Source of the DNA: Erysipelotrichaceae bacterium
GTDB taxonomy: Bacteria > Bacillota_I > Bacilli_A > Erysipelotrichales > Erysipelotrichaceae
Direction: 5' to 3'
NCBI GenBank assembly: GCA_015058875.1
Contig: SVBN01000003.1
Location: 26,343 to 90,342 of the forward strand
Length of the DNA: 64,000 nucleotides
Positions 50,701 to 58,723 of this stretch are shown here, one piece after another. A model generated the notes under the pieces. That model did not search any database and had not been told where the DNA came from. It saw only the letters and a list, made by a program, of their open reading frames with translations. The number at the start of each line of letters is the position of its first letter. The stretch's first letter is position 1. Position numbers and translations under genes: made by a program.

Positions 50701-51781
50701 TTGGACAAAGGCAATTGAACACGGGGATGAGATGACCGCCCGCAATGACCGGGTCCACGGCGTAGATAAACTCGATTCGAAACTGAGGATGATGCTGAAT
50801 CTGGCAGGCAATACGCTGATCAACCAGCATTCCGATATCAATGACACTATCCGGATTCTCAGGGATGAAAGTCTCTGCCAGCTGATCGTGTGCTCGGATA
50901 TATTCATGACGCCGAGTGCGAGATTCGGAGACTATGTCCTGCCCGGCGCATCGGTATTTGAAGTGAACAACATCAACGCTCCGTGGCGCGGCGGCAACTA
51001 TGTGATCCGCAACAACAAGGTCATCGATCCGCTGTTCGGATGCCGGTTTGAGTGGGAATGGCTGAAAGAGATCTCAAAAGAACTCGGACTGTATGATCAG
51101 TTTGCGGCAGGCCATGACGAACATGATTACTGGCTGGAAGAAAGCTACCGCGTGCTCAGAGAAAAAGAACCGGAGCTTCCGGATTACGAAACCTTCTGCC
51201 GTGAAGGCGGATGGCAGTACAGAAACAAAAAGATCTATATTGCCTTTGAAGATCAGATCCGTGATCCCGAACATCATCCGTTCAGAACGCCGAGCGGAAA
51301 GATCGAAATATTCTCAAAGACACTGTATGACATGCATCTGGAAAATGTGCCTGCTGTCTCCGGATATATTCCGTGTCCGGAAGGACCGGAAGATCCGCTC
51401 CGGGAAACATTCCCGCTTCAGCTGATCGGCTGGCATACCAGAAGACGCACCCACTCCATGCATGACAACAACGAATGGCAGGATGAAGTGGAAATGCCGG
51501 GTCTCTGGATGCATCCCGCAGACGCGGAAGCACGCGGCATCGGAAACGGTGATCCGGTAAAGGTATACAACAGACGCGGCACCGTGATCATCCCGGCAGT
51601 TGTCACAAACAGAATCATGAAGGGCGTGGTTGCCATGTCGCAGGGCGGCTGGTATACGCCGGATCAGAAAGGAAACGACCGCAGAGGCTCGATCAATGTG
51701 CTGACCGATGCGGCACATCCGACTCCGCTGACCAAGGGAAACCCCCAGCATACAAATCTCGTGGAAGTAGAAAAATACTGA
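47711..51781 (+). CDS. Fusion of NAD(P)H:FAD oxidoreductase, TorD-like chaperone and DmsA-like molybdopterin reductase
   Basis: One uninterrupted 1356-residue chain holds three modules. Residues 1-410 form a pyridine-nucleotide-disulfide-type flavoprotein: FAD loop IIGGGIAGLSAA, NAD(P) loop VIGGGVIGVEIAS, and TTLPDILAAGDC. Residues about 415-610 resemble a TorD/DmsD chaperone, with YDFLFRGCDADFKPSLW, then IRNYYQNGY and DYIGEQYRYLYYLE in place of the DHIGxELxFL motif. Residues about 615-1356 align with E. coli DmsA along the whole length: RACVRGRGYRK, GKFRRISWEQA, NYATGVTG, the Mo-ligand region YGSYSSAC (Ser756/757), WIPIRPSSDAAL, AGNTLINQHSD, TPSGKIEIFSK and the end KGNPQHTNLVEVEKY. No Tat signal exists. 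One [4Fe-4S] ligand seems missing (see findings). Probable role: cytoplasmic NAD(P)H-dependent reduction of an S- or N-oxide. Confidence 0.88.
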   Translation: MGVKYLIIGGGIAGLSAAETIRANSPEGEIRMLEAGPHRPYLRPLLSKTGINYLNAKNLEIHDESWYQRKRIAVTTDCRVTKINPDEHTVNCSDGSTFAYDRLIYAAGASAAVPPIPGADLKGVHTLRTIEDMKDIHLDSAMAESAVVIGGGVIGVEIASELKALGLSVSVLELAPKLLGRFLDDESAEVFRTKLEDDGIVCRTGAGQIAITAGEDGRACGVSTVISGTEEKFDADLVIISCGIRADVTLLKEAGAECERGVIVNSAMETTLPDILAAGDCIQWKPNPGLWNFAKQSGQIAGRSAVYGASHEEVTGSPLYSGGELIYSGRNLFLYAFGETEGEVRKELPETDIPFRFRVNKPCGGTPYQKLFYRDGNLKGAVLIDAAESLAEIRTALWNNQGMKPGADAPALPKSAYLLACVFFSDREEAMKILALTPEWNRHSEEEWRLEYDFLFRGCDADFKPSLWASVCRDEKVLCNQTTLDVIRNYYQNGYKPVHMEGNPADYIGEQYRYLYYLETAGAKHQAADFTEEYTLENQKLLLKDLKKRGTFDAFPAVNEYLLQMLAGRRDTSLSSMAEALGIGNRISDLWKILEPHASEFCDVYEDGLNAPLTMEEPRVIQTGGGNNCGGKCVIRPTVQEGCILRIESDISSNDPQIRACVRGRGYRKTFLSMDRLRYPMKRIGERGSGKFRRISWEQAVQEISAEWKRIRDTYGPSSRYVNYATGVTGVMRPSRLAKRLLACDGGYLESYGSYSSACASYIAPYIFGDVLFGNSPEDVLNANLVIFWGDNSTETIFGSERNYYLSKLKEKNIRIIAIDPRLSQTGITYADEWIPIRPSSDAALADAMAYTLFKEGLQDQAYMDQYCIGFDEDHMPEGVPANESYRSLLFGLKDGVERSPEWAETITGIPAEKIRSLARELASAKQACIISGYGIQRTGNGEQAVKGIATLAAMTGNIGISGGNAGGCGMTREHVNPSLAMPAVENPYKGAISIFLWTKAIEHGDEMTARNDRVHGVDKLDSKLRMMLNLAGNTLINQHSDINDTIRILRDESLCQLIVCSDIFMTPSARFGDYVLPGASVFEVNNINAPWRGGNYVIRNNKVIDPLFGCRFEWEWLKEISKELGLYDQFAAGHDEHDYWLEESYRVLREKEPELPDYETFCREGGWQYRNKKIYIAFEDQIRDPEHHPFRTPSGKIEIFSKTLYDMHLENVPAVSGYIPCPEGPEDPLRETFPLQLIGWHTRRRTHSMHDNNEWQDEVEMPGLWMHPADAEARGIGNGDPVKVYNRRGTVIIPAVVTNRIMKGVVAMSQGGWYTPDQKGNDRRGSINVLTDAAHPTPLTKGNPQHTNLVEVEKY

Positions 51782-51789
51782 AGCAGTTT

Positions 51790-51825
51790 AAAGACCGCAG
51801 GCTGAAAATACCGGCGGTCTTTTTT
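51790..51825 (+). terminator. Terminator after the fusion reductase gene
   Basis: A 9-bp perfect stem (AAAGACCGC, 51790-51798, with GCGGTCTTT, 51814-51822) and a T-run. Confidence 0.88.
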
Positions 51826-51827
51826 GC

Positions 51828-51874
51828 AAAAGAAAAAGCGGGAGTGAACCTCTGCCTCCGCAGCATTCACTCCC
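51828..51874 (-). terminator. Terminator after the surface flavin reductase gene
   Basis: A 9-bp perfect stem (GGGAGTGAA/TTCACTCCC, 51866-51874 with 51840-51848) with a 17-nt loop is followed on the minus strand by a U-rich run. Confidence 0.85.
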
Positions 51875-51896
51875 TGCCCGTTATCTGTTCTGAAGC

Positions 51897-53687
51897 TTAT
51901 TTGGATGCACTGTCGCCTGCGATGCGTCCGAAGACTACGAAGTCCGCGACCGCATTTCCGCCCAGACGGTTTCCGCCGTGTACGCCGCCGGTAACTTCAC
52001 CAGCAGCGAACAGTCCCGGAATGACATTGCCGTCTGTACCGACAACTTCAGCGTTTGTATTGATCTTGACGCCGCCCATGCAGTGATGGATACCGGGCGC
52101 AATTTTAACAGCATAGAACGGAGGATTGGAAAGATCCGTCAGAAGGGCATCGAATGCTTCACGGCCGAACTCAGCGTCGTTCTTTGCGGCGCAGGCTGCC
52201 TGCCATGTTTCCAGTGTTTCTGTCAGAACCGCTTCATCAACTTCCATCAGCTTTGCCAGATCGGCGACGGTGTCGCACTTGACCATATATCCCTTGGATA
52301 CATACTTTTCAATAACTGTGGAACCGGATGCCATGTTTTCATCCGCAACCAGCCATGCATAGCTGCCCGGCTGTGCGTTGACATTTGCGGAGACAACGTC
52401 TCTTGTCAGAATCTCATTGCAGAAACGCTTTCCTTCGGAATTGATCAGGATCGCACCGTCGCCTCTCAGAGATTCGGAAATCAGGGATCCGTCCTTCTGA
52501 ACAACGGTCGGATGGATCTGGATCTGATCCAGATCGACAAAGTCCGCATTGACTGCTTCCAGGAATGCAATCGCATCACCGGTAATTGTCGGAGCATTTG
52601 TGCTGACATAGCCCTTCAGATCCGGACGGTATTTGACGATCAGTTCCGGATTGGAGCCGAAGCCGCCGGTTGTAACAATAACGGAATCCGCATGAACGGT
52701 GATGTTCTGTCCGTCGCCGCCGACTGCATGCAGTCCGACAGCCTTGCCGTCTTCCATCAATACTTCGTCAACCTTGGCATTGTAGATAATTTCAACGCCT
52801 TCTTTTCCGCATGTTTCCGTCAGATGTTCAACAAGGAATGTGCCGACGGAGAGAATCTTTCCTTCATCGTTGACCGGACGATGCTGTCTCTTTGTGGAAG
52901 CACCGCCTGCCTGACCGATATTGGACAGAGGAGCGCCGATGGAATCGAGCCAGTCAATCGCAGCGGAAGAATTTTCAGCCAGTGTGCGGACCAGATCCGG
53001 ATTGTTGAGCTGATGTCCGCCTTCCATTGTATCATTGAAGAACAGATCGACAGAGTCTTCAATGCCCTGTTCCTTCTGATAATGTGTTTCCGCAGCGTTC
53101 ATACCGCCGGTTGCGTAGCTGGAGTTTCCGCCGGATACTGCACCCTTTTCAAGAATGATAACTTTCTTGCCGTTCTGGGCTGCTGTAATCGCAGCTGTCA
53201 TGCCTGCGCCGCCGGCACCGGCAATGACAACGTCCGCTGTCTCATCAACATCTTTTACTTCTTTTTCGACTGCGATCGGTTCGAGGCTTGCGGGATCTGC
53301 GCCTGCCTGTGTAATAGCGTCATTCAATGCTGTGAAGAAGCCGGTGGATGTTACGGTTGCGCCGCTGACGCCGTCGATCTGGGAAGACTGTGCTTCCAGA
53401 ACATTTTCAACCAGCTGGGGCAGTGCTGCTCCGCCGACTGTCGGTGTTTCGCCTTCTGCAGTGTACTCGATGTTTTCAATCTTTTCGTCAGATACTGTAA
53501 GGGTCAGATGAATCGGTTTTGCGGATCCGCCGAAGCCTTCAGCCTCTGCTTCATAGGTTCCTGCGTTAAATGTGGTTTCTGCGGCAGCCTCTGCTGTCTC
53601 AGCCGGTTTTGTCTGTTCCTGCGAACCGCAGGCCGTGAGTGAAACGGCCATCAGTCCGGCAAGAACCAGCCTGGATAATTTTTTCAT
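51897..53687 (-). CDS. Surface lipoprotein flavin reductase (FMN_bind plus fumarate-reductase-type FAD domain)
   Basis: This 596-residue lipoprotein has a signal peptide with lipobox LTAC (Cys20). An FMN_bind domain (about 42-125) carries the flavinylation motif DGVSGAT, so ApbE would attach FMN to Thr111. A fumarate reductase/urocanate reductase-type FAD domain (about 155-596) follows, with VVIAGAGGAGMTAAI, KGAVSGGNSSYATGGMNAAE and the C-terminal GLFAAGEVTGGVHGGNRLGGNAV. It is anchored outside the cell and probably uses an external electron acceptor such as fumarate, urocanate or a related enoate. The start at 53687 follows GGAGG. It is divergent from an RpiR regulator gene. Confidence 0.9.
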   Translation of the reverse strand: MKKLSRLVLAGLMAVSLTACGSQEQTKPAETAEAAAETTFNAGTYEAEAEGFGGSAKPIHLTLTVSDEKIENIEYTAEGETPTVGGAALPQLVENVLEAQSSQIDGVSGATVTSTGFFTALNDAITQAGADPASLEPIAVEKEVKDVDETADVVIAGAGGAGMTAAITAAQNGKKVIILEKGAVSGGNSSYATGGMNAAETHYQKEQGIEDSVDLFFNDTMEGGHQLNNPDLVRTLAENSSAAIDWLDSIGAPLSNIGQAGGASTKRQHRPVNDEGKILSVGTFLVEHLTETCGKEGVEIIYNAKVDEVLMEDGKAVGLHAVGGDGQNITVHADSVIVTTGGFGSNPELIVKYRPDLKGYVSTNAPTITGDAIAFLEAVNADFVDLDQIQIHPTVVQKDGSLISESLRGDGAILINSEGKRFCNEILTRDVVSANVNAQPGSYAWLVADENMASGSTVIEKYVSKGYMVKCDTVADLAKLMEVDEAVLTETLETWQAACAAKNDAEFGREAFDALLTDLSNPPFYAVKIAPGIHHCMGGVKINTNAEVVGTDGNVIPGLFAAGEVTGGVHGGNRLGGNAVADFVVFGRIAGDSASK

Positions 53688-53755
53688 TTCTTTCCTCCGT
53701 GAGAATTTTGTCAGATTATTTTTTATCTGCGCAACAATCTTATCATTGCGTGGCA

Positions 53756-53790
53756 TTGGATTTCAATGACATTCATGCTTATAATGTCAT
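53756..53790 (+). promoter_or_regulatory. Promoter and operator of the second RpiR regulator
   Basis: TTGGAT (53756-53761) and TATAAT (53780-53785) are 18 bp apart. An inverted repeat ATGACAT-N11-ATGTCAT (53766-53772 and 53784-53790) covers the -10 box and start point. The regulator start codon begins 9 bp after the -10 box, so its mRNA may be leaderless. Confidence 0.6.
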
Positions 53791-53793
53791 CAA

Positions 53794-54564
53794 ATGGATA
53801 TTATTCGGGAAATGATGAAATATGAGCCGGAGATGACCGGTTCTGAACGCAAGGTATACGACACCATCAAAGATGATCCGTCGATGGTCATCCGTTTTTC
53901 CATCTCCCAGATTGCCCAGCTTGCGGATACATCCACCTCTGCCGTACTGCGTTTCTGTCAGCGGCTCGGTTTCCGCGGATACAAGGATTTCTGCTATGCA
54001 GTGCTGGACTGGAACCGGAATTCCGAAAAGGAAGAGAGGGAAACAGATCTGGTTTCCTTCCTGGCTGAACAATATGCGGATACAATCCGCTCACTGAAAG
54101 ACCTGGACCGTGTACAGCTCAGCCGGCTCTGTTCCGATATCATAAGCGCAGAGAAAACCGTGATCCTCGGGAGATACCGCACCTCCACGGTTGCGGAGAA
54201 ACTGCGGATGAATCTGACGGATCTCGGAATTACATGCATTTCCGGAAGCGACCTGATTGCCTACCAGCATCTTCTGTCCGTCATTGATGAAAAGACCTGT
54301 GTCATTATGTTCAGTTCCTTCGGAAATATCGGCGGTGAAGGCGGTCTTCCGAAGAGCTTTCCGGAACAGCTTCAGACACACTGCGGCCGTACCTGGCTCA
54401 TCACCACTTCATCTTCAGCCCGGCTGTCCGCTTATATGAAAGACACCATTCTTCTTCCCGGTTTCCGCATGAAGAATAATGTCTCCAGCAGTTCCCAGAG
54501 CATCATGATGATCTTCTCGGAAATTCTCACATCACTTTTATCCGTCAATCAGACTTCCGTATAG
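53794..54564 (+). CDS. RpiR/MurR family transcriptional regulator
   Basis: This 256-residue regulator has an N-terminal HTH (MTGSERKVYDTIKDDP, FSISQIAQLADTSTSAVLRF, RLGFRGYKDF) and a SIS domain (KTVILGRYRTSTVAEKLRM, CVIMFSSFG). The SIS part is shorter and more divergent than usual. It is divergent from the surface flavin reductase gene, 106 bp apart, and probably controls it from the inverted repeat over its own -10 box. No ribosome binding site precedes the ATG at 53794; Met codons at residues 7 and 8 are alternatives but also lack a good site. Confidence 0.85.
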   Translation: MDIIREMMKYEPEMTGSERKVYDTIKDDPSMVIRFSISQIAQLADTSTSAVLRFCQRLGFRGYKDFCYAVLDWNRNSEKEERETDLVSFLAEQYADTIRSLKDLDRVQLSRLCSDIISAEKTVILGRYRTSTVAEKLRMNLTDLGITCISGSDLIAYQHLLSVIDEKTCVIMFSSFGNIGGEGGLPKSFPEQLQTHCGRTWLITTSSSARLSAYMKDTILLPGFRMKNNVSSSSQSIMMIFSEILTSLLSVNQTSV

Positions 54565-54574
54565 CGGAAGTTTT
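54553..54574 (+). terminator. Short terminator at the end of the RpiR gene
   Basis: ACTTCCG (54553-54559) pairs with CGGAAGT (54565-54571) around the stop codon, followed by a weak T-run. A second inverted repeat, GAATGTA-N6-TACATTC (54586-54605), lies just downstream and may belong to the pepD control region. Confidence 0.5.
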
Positions 54575-54676
54575 CTTATATGTCGGAATGTAAATAATTA
54601 CATTCGGGTGAATTCCTTTTCATTCCGGCTGACGCAGTTTACAATTATTCTTGAGTTTAAAGGAAGGTAATACACT

Positions 54677-56113
54677 ATGGAATTTGATCTGAACAAACGC
54701 CATTGTTTCTGGTTCAACGAACTGGCCATGATTCCCAGAGGATCCGGAAATGAAAAGGCCGCAAGCGACTTCATCGTAAAATTCGCTCAGGATCACGGTC
54801 TTGCTTACAAGCAGGATCATGTGTGGAATGTAATTGTCGACAAACCGGCTTCCCCGGGTTATGAAAATGCGGAACCGCTGATCATGCAGGCGCATCTGGA
54901 TGTTGTCTGTGAAAAAAACAAGGATGTTGAACACGACTTCACAAAAGATCCGCTGGATCTGTATGTGGATGAAGAAGGCTGGCTCCATGCAAGAGGCACA
55001 ACGCTCGGATGTGATGACGGATTCGGCGTCAGCTACATGCTTTCCATTCTGGAAGATGATACCCTTCCCCATCCGCCGCTCTCCTGCATGTTTACCACCA
55101 TGGAAGAAATCGGTCTGCTCGGGGCAAGAGAACTGAAGAAGGAAGACATTCACGGAAAGCGTCTGATCAATCTCGACAGCGGCGGAGAAACAAAGACTTC
55201 CGTTTCTTCCGCAGGCGGATGCACATCCATCGTTTCCAGAGCACTGGAATTTGAAGAGAATTCAGATCCCGCATATTTCCTGGGTATCCGCGGACTGCTC
55301 GGCGGTCATTCCGGCGGACTGATCCACACCGAGCGCGGCAATTCCAACACACTGGCCGCAAGAGTGCTGAAAGAACTTCAGCTGGCCGGTCTGGACGTAC
55401 GTCTTGTCAGCTTTAACGGCGGTCTGAAATTCAACGCCATTCCGAGAGAAGCAGATGTCATTTTCACCTCCGCTTCCGCTCCTGATGCACTGGAAGCACA
55501 GATCCGGAAAACAGAAAAGAATATCCAGTCGGAGCTGGAATTCTCCGACGCCGGATTCAAAGTTCTCTTTGAAGCACATGAGGCTGCCGCAAAGAAACTG
55601 ACAAAGACCGTCAGCGATGAAGTTCTGAACTTCCTCTTCCTGATGATCAACGGCTTCCGCCACCGTTCCATGGCAATCGAAGGACTGACAGCCGCTTCGC
55701 TGAACATGGGTACGGTCACAACCACGGAGGACAAAATTGTCATCGAAGACCTGATGCGTTCAGCACTCGACAGCCACATGGATGAAATGATTGATCAGAT
55801 CCGTGTACTGGCAGATCTTCTGCATATGGATACCGAATTTAAGGACCGCTTCCCGGGCTGGGCATATGCCAGGGAATCCCCGCTCAGGGAAATCGCCCGT
55901 CAAGTGGAAAAGGCGCACGGCAATGAACTGCAGGAGAACGCATCCCACGGCGGACTGGAATGCTCGATCTTCAAGGGACTGGTACCGGAGCTTGACATCA
56001 TCACCTTCGGACCGATCGCTTCCGGTGCGCATACACCGGATGAAAAGCTGGATCTGGCATCCTTCGACAGAACCTTTGAAATGCTGAAGGAAATCGTATC
56101 CGCCTGCCGCTGA
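54677..56113 (+). CDS. pepD: Aminoacyl-histidine dipeptidase (M20C)
   Basis: This 478-residue zinc dipeptidase of family M20C hydrolyses Xaa-His and other dipeptides in the cytoplasm. Metal-binding signatures are QAHLDVVCEKN (first His-x-Asp), GTTLGCDDGFGVS (bridging Asp), TTMEEIGLLGA (Glu-Glu) and the late GGLECSIFKGL, with the last His in ASGAHTPDEKL. The lid domain lies at about 200-380. Length is normal. AAGGAAGG precedes the start by 9 nt. It appears to be a single-gene unit. Confidence 0.94.
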   Translation: MEFDLNKRHCFWFNELAMIPRGSGNEKAASDFIVKFAQDHGLAYKQDHVWNVIVDKPASPGYENAEPLIMQAHLDVVCEKNKDVEHDFTKDPLDLYVDEEGWLHARGTTLGCDDGFGVSYMLSILEDDTLPHPPLSCMFTTMEEIGLLGARELKKEDIHGKRLINLDSGGETKTSVSSAGGCTSIVSRALEFEENSDPAYFLGIRGLLGGHSGGLIHTERGNSNTLAARVLKELQLAGLDVRLVSFNGGLKFNAIPREADVIFTSASAPDALEAQIRKTEKNIQSELEFSDAGFKVLFEAHEAAAKKLTKTVSDEVLNFLFLMINGFRHRSMAIEGLTAASLNMGTVTTTEDKIVIEDLMRSALDSHMDEMIDQIRVLADLLHMDTEFKDRFPGWAYARESPLREIARQVEKAHGNELQENASHGGLECSIFKGLVPELDIITFGPIASGAHTPDEKLDLASFDRTFEMLKEIVSACR

Positions 56114-56210
56114 TGCACTGCATAAAATTATAAATACCGAACGAAAAACAGCTTCCGCTTTCAGAGATGATCTGAATTGCAGAAGCTGTTTTTGCATATT
56201 TCCGATGCTG

Positions 56211-57608
56211 TTATTTCTTCCTGCGGAATACTGCTTTCAGTATTTTAATTATCAGCCATACCAGCAGAAGGAAGATGACTGCCGAAACTCCGAGGAAACC
56301 CAGAACCAGATAACCGTAATACCGTGTATTCCGCTTCGGATTGGAAATACTGCACAGGGAGAATTCCAGTTCCTTATCCGGCAGTCCTTTCAGTTCCTTA
56401 TGATACCCCTGCTCTGTTTTCTGAAATGATCCGAGCGAAGAGCCCGTCATTTCATACGCCGCATTGATATCAATATCCAGTGATCCGAATTCTTTCCATG
56501 TCTTTGCCGGAGAAAGCAGATAGGTATAGGTATAAACCGGTTCATCCCATCCGGTATCGATCTCAGGGTACAGCGGCACGGTGACTGTATTGATCACGGT
56601 TTCTCCCGGATTAAGATGAATCTCATATTCATACCAGTGCATCAGAGAATTCTCAGTGAATCCGGAGAATGCAGATTCAATGACCCCGCTGCTGTTGCCC
56701 GCCCATTCCAGATAACTGACATATGCGTTGTACCAGTCTGTTTCGGATACAGCGGAATCCTGCGGTCTTTCCCTTAATGCAAATGTTTCAAACGAATACT
56801 CCTGTTCTGATATCAGTTCAAGATTTCCTGCAATCGGGGTCTCTTCTGTTCCGGATTTTACAACCTCCCATTCTCCGTCATCTTCCGGCAGATCACCGAG
56901 ATAATACAGCCGGATCTCCATATCATTTTCCACCCATGTCTGAATCCGGACGTTTCCCGTTTCAATTGTTCCTCCGTTGAACGGATCACAGAGTATTTTT
57001 GTCTGTGCCGGGTTATACAGAATTCTGCGCTTTGCGGCTGCGGCAGTTTCGGCATCATCAATTCCGGAAACAGAGTAAACAAATTCATGAACCGGCAGAT
57101 CCGGCCGGTAAAAGCTGTCGGTGCAGTAAGCATCCTGCACTTCCGGCAGATCTTCTTCCAGAGAGAACGATTCCCGCGCCGCAAAGGAAAAGCGCAGAAC
57201 CGCACCGGCATCCTGTCCGTCCGTCATCACGTGATACAGCTTTGGATCAGGATAGAACTCCCTCCCGGTTTCCGGGTCATAAGGTGCATAGAAAGGTCCT
57301 GCCCCGAACGGAAAGAGCAGCTTCGCGGTAATTTCCATATCCGAAGGATTATGTATGGTATATTCCGCAGTAACGGAGCTTTTCAGATCATAAAATTCCT
57401 GCGGATTGTCATAGTGCATCTGAGGATAATCTTCGATATGAAAAGACAGTGTCTCATGTTCCACAATCAGCGGACACTCACCGTCCGTTACCGTCACGCC
57501 GTAACCGTCCGTTCCGCGCCAGACACTCATTGCGGAATTCGCATATACCGATACTGCGGACAATGAAAGCAGTACAGATGTCACAATTGCATTTCTCAGT
57601 TTCATCAT
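56211..57608 (-). CDS. Exported, C-terminally anchored protein of unknown function
   Basis: I do not recognise this 465-residue protein. It has an N-terminal signal peptide (residues 1 to about 24, ending SVYANSA), a large extracytoplasmic region rich in aromatic and acidic residues, and one C-terminal transmembrane segment (about 436-458) followed by the basic tail AVFRRKK. Such a layout resembles a sortase-independent surface protein or a type I membrane receptor. It contains a TAEYTIHNPSDMEIT strand typical of beta-sandwich domains. A hairpin region separates it from pepD. No link to its neighbours can be seen. Confidence 0.65.
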   Translation of the reverse strand: MMKLRNAIVTSVLLSLSAVSVYANSAMSVWRGTDGYGVTVTDGECPLIVEHETLSFHIEDYPQMHYDNPQEFYDLKSSVTAEYTIHNPSDMEITAKLLFPFGAGPFYAPYDPETGREFYPDPKLYHVMTDGQDAGAVLRFSFAARESFSLEEDLPEVQDAYCTDSFYRPDLPVHEFVYSVSGIDDAETAAAAKRRILYNPAQTKILCDPFNGGTIETGNVRIQTWVENDMEIRLYYLGDLPEDDGEWEVVKSGTEETPIAGNLELISEQEYSFETFALRERPQDSAVSETDWYNAYVSYLEWAGNSSGVIESAFSGFTENSLMHWYEYEIHLNPGETVINTVTVPLYPEIDTGWDEPVYTYTYLLSPAKTWKEFGSLDIDINAAYEMTGSSLGSFQKTEQGYHKELKGLPDKELEFSLCSISNPKRNTRYYGYLVLGFLGVSAVIFLLLVWLIIKILKAVFRRKK

Positions 57609-57723
57609 CAGATTCCTTTTGTACCTTTATTCTACACGGAATTTGGCTGTATGGGCATCTGAGACAATTGCGATATCGGAGAATGTTAGGATGGAAATAT
57701 AAGAAACAGGAAAGGAGTACATA

Positions 57724-58641
57724 ATGAAGTACATACAATTCAACGGCAGCGCCCGTAACGTTTCCGTCATCGGTGCCGGCTGCATGCGTCTTTCCCGACT
57801 CGAGCCGAAGGAAATCAGCACGTTTGTGCATACCGCTCTGGACGCCGGCATCAATTTCTTTGATCACGCGGATATCTACGGCGGCGGAAGAAGCGAGGAA
57901 GTCTTCGGCAATCTGTTTGCGGCTGAACCCGAACTGAGAGAGCAGATCTTCCTGCAGACCAAGTGCGGCATCAATCAGGGCATGTTCGACTTTTCCAAAG
58001 AGCATATCCTGGAAGCGGTCAACGGCAGTCTCGGACGCCTGCACACCGATCATGTCGATTCCCTTCTGCTGCACCGGCCAGATGCACTGATGGAACCGGA
58101 AGAAGTCGAAAAAGCCTTTGCCCAGCTGAAACAGGAAGGCAAGGTTCTTTCCTTCGGTGTTTCCAATCAGAATCCTTCCCAGATGGCACTCCTGAAAACC
58201 TGTGTGAAGGAACCGCTGACTGCCAACCAGCTTCAGCTTTCCATTGCCCACACGCCGCTTCTGGACGCCGGATTCAATGTCAATATGACGGATGATCCTG
58301 CTGTGATGCGGGACGGCGGAACACTGGAATACTGCCGGGCAAATGACATTGCCGTTCAGGCCTGGTCTCCCCTGCAGGCCGGATATTTCACCGGAACCTT
58401 CCTGACCAGGGAAGAATATGCACCGCTGAATGAAAAACTTCTGGAACTGGCAGACAAGTATCAGACTGCACCGGATACCATTGCCTATGCATGGATTCTG
58501 AGAATCCCCGGAAAGATGCAGGTCATCACCGGCACTTCCAGACCGGAGCGTCTGATCAACGCCGCAAAAGCTGCGGATATCACGCTGACCAGAAGAGAGT
58601 GGTACGATCTGTACAAAGCTGCCGGAAACAGACTGCCGTAA
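57724..58641 (+). CDS. Aldo/keto reductase (YdhF-like)
   Basis: This 305-residue NADPH-dependent oxidoreductase has the AKR TIM barrel and its catalytic tetrad: Asp and Tyr in FDHADIYGGGRSEEVFG, Lys in QTKCGI and His in LLLHRPDAL. The C-terminal nucleotide-binding residues appear in ITGTSRPERLINAAKA. It is closest in form to the YdhF subgroup, whose natural substrates are unknown. AAAGGAG precedes the start. It stands alone and ends before a bidirectional terminator. Confidence 0.92.
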   Translation: MKYIQFNGSARNVSVIGAGCMRLSRLEPKEISTFVHTALDAGINFFDHADIYGGGRSEEVFGNLFAAEPELREQIFLQTKCGINQGMFDFSKEHILEAVNGSLGRLHTDHVDSLLLHRPDALMEPEEVEKAFAQLKQEGKVLSFGVSNQNPSQMALLKTCVKEPLTANQLQLSIAHTPLLDAGFNVNMTDDPAVMRDGGTLEYCRANDIAVQAWSPLQAGYFTGTFLTREEYAPLNEKLLELADKYQTAPDTIAYAWILRIPGKMQVITGTSRPERLINAAKAADITLTRREWYDLYKAAGNRLP

Positions 58642-58672
58642 GACCATAGCGGAAATACAGTACAAGCACATT

Positions 58673-58717
58673 AAAAGCTGTCCGCTGTGATGATTGATCA
58701 CAGTGAACAGCCTTTTC
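58673..58717. terminator. Bidirectional terminator
   Basis: A long interrupted stem (AAAAGCTGT and GCTGTGAT arms with complements at 58697-58716) with T-runs on both strands ends the aldo/keto reductase gene and the oxygen-defence operon. Confidence 0.8.
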
Positions 58718-58723
58718 TTTCTG

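Noticed and set aside
51978..53642. A 554-codon plus-strand open frame rich in Cys opposite the flavin reductase
   Set aside because: It is the complement of a well-recognised gene, has no ribosome binding site and no protein-like composition.
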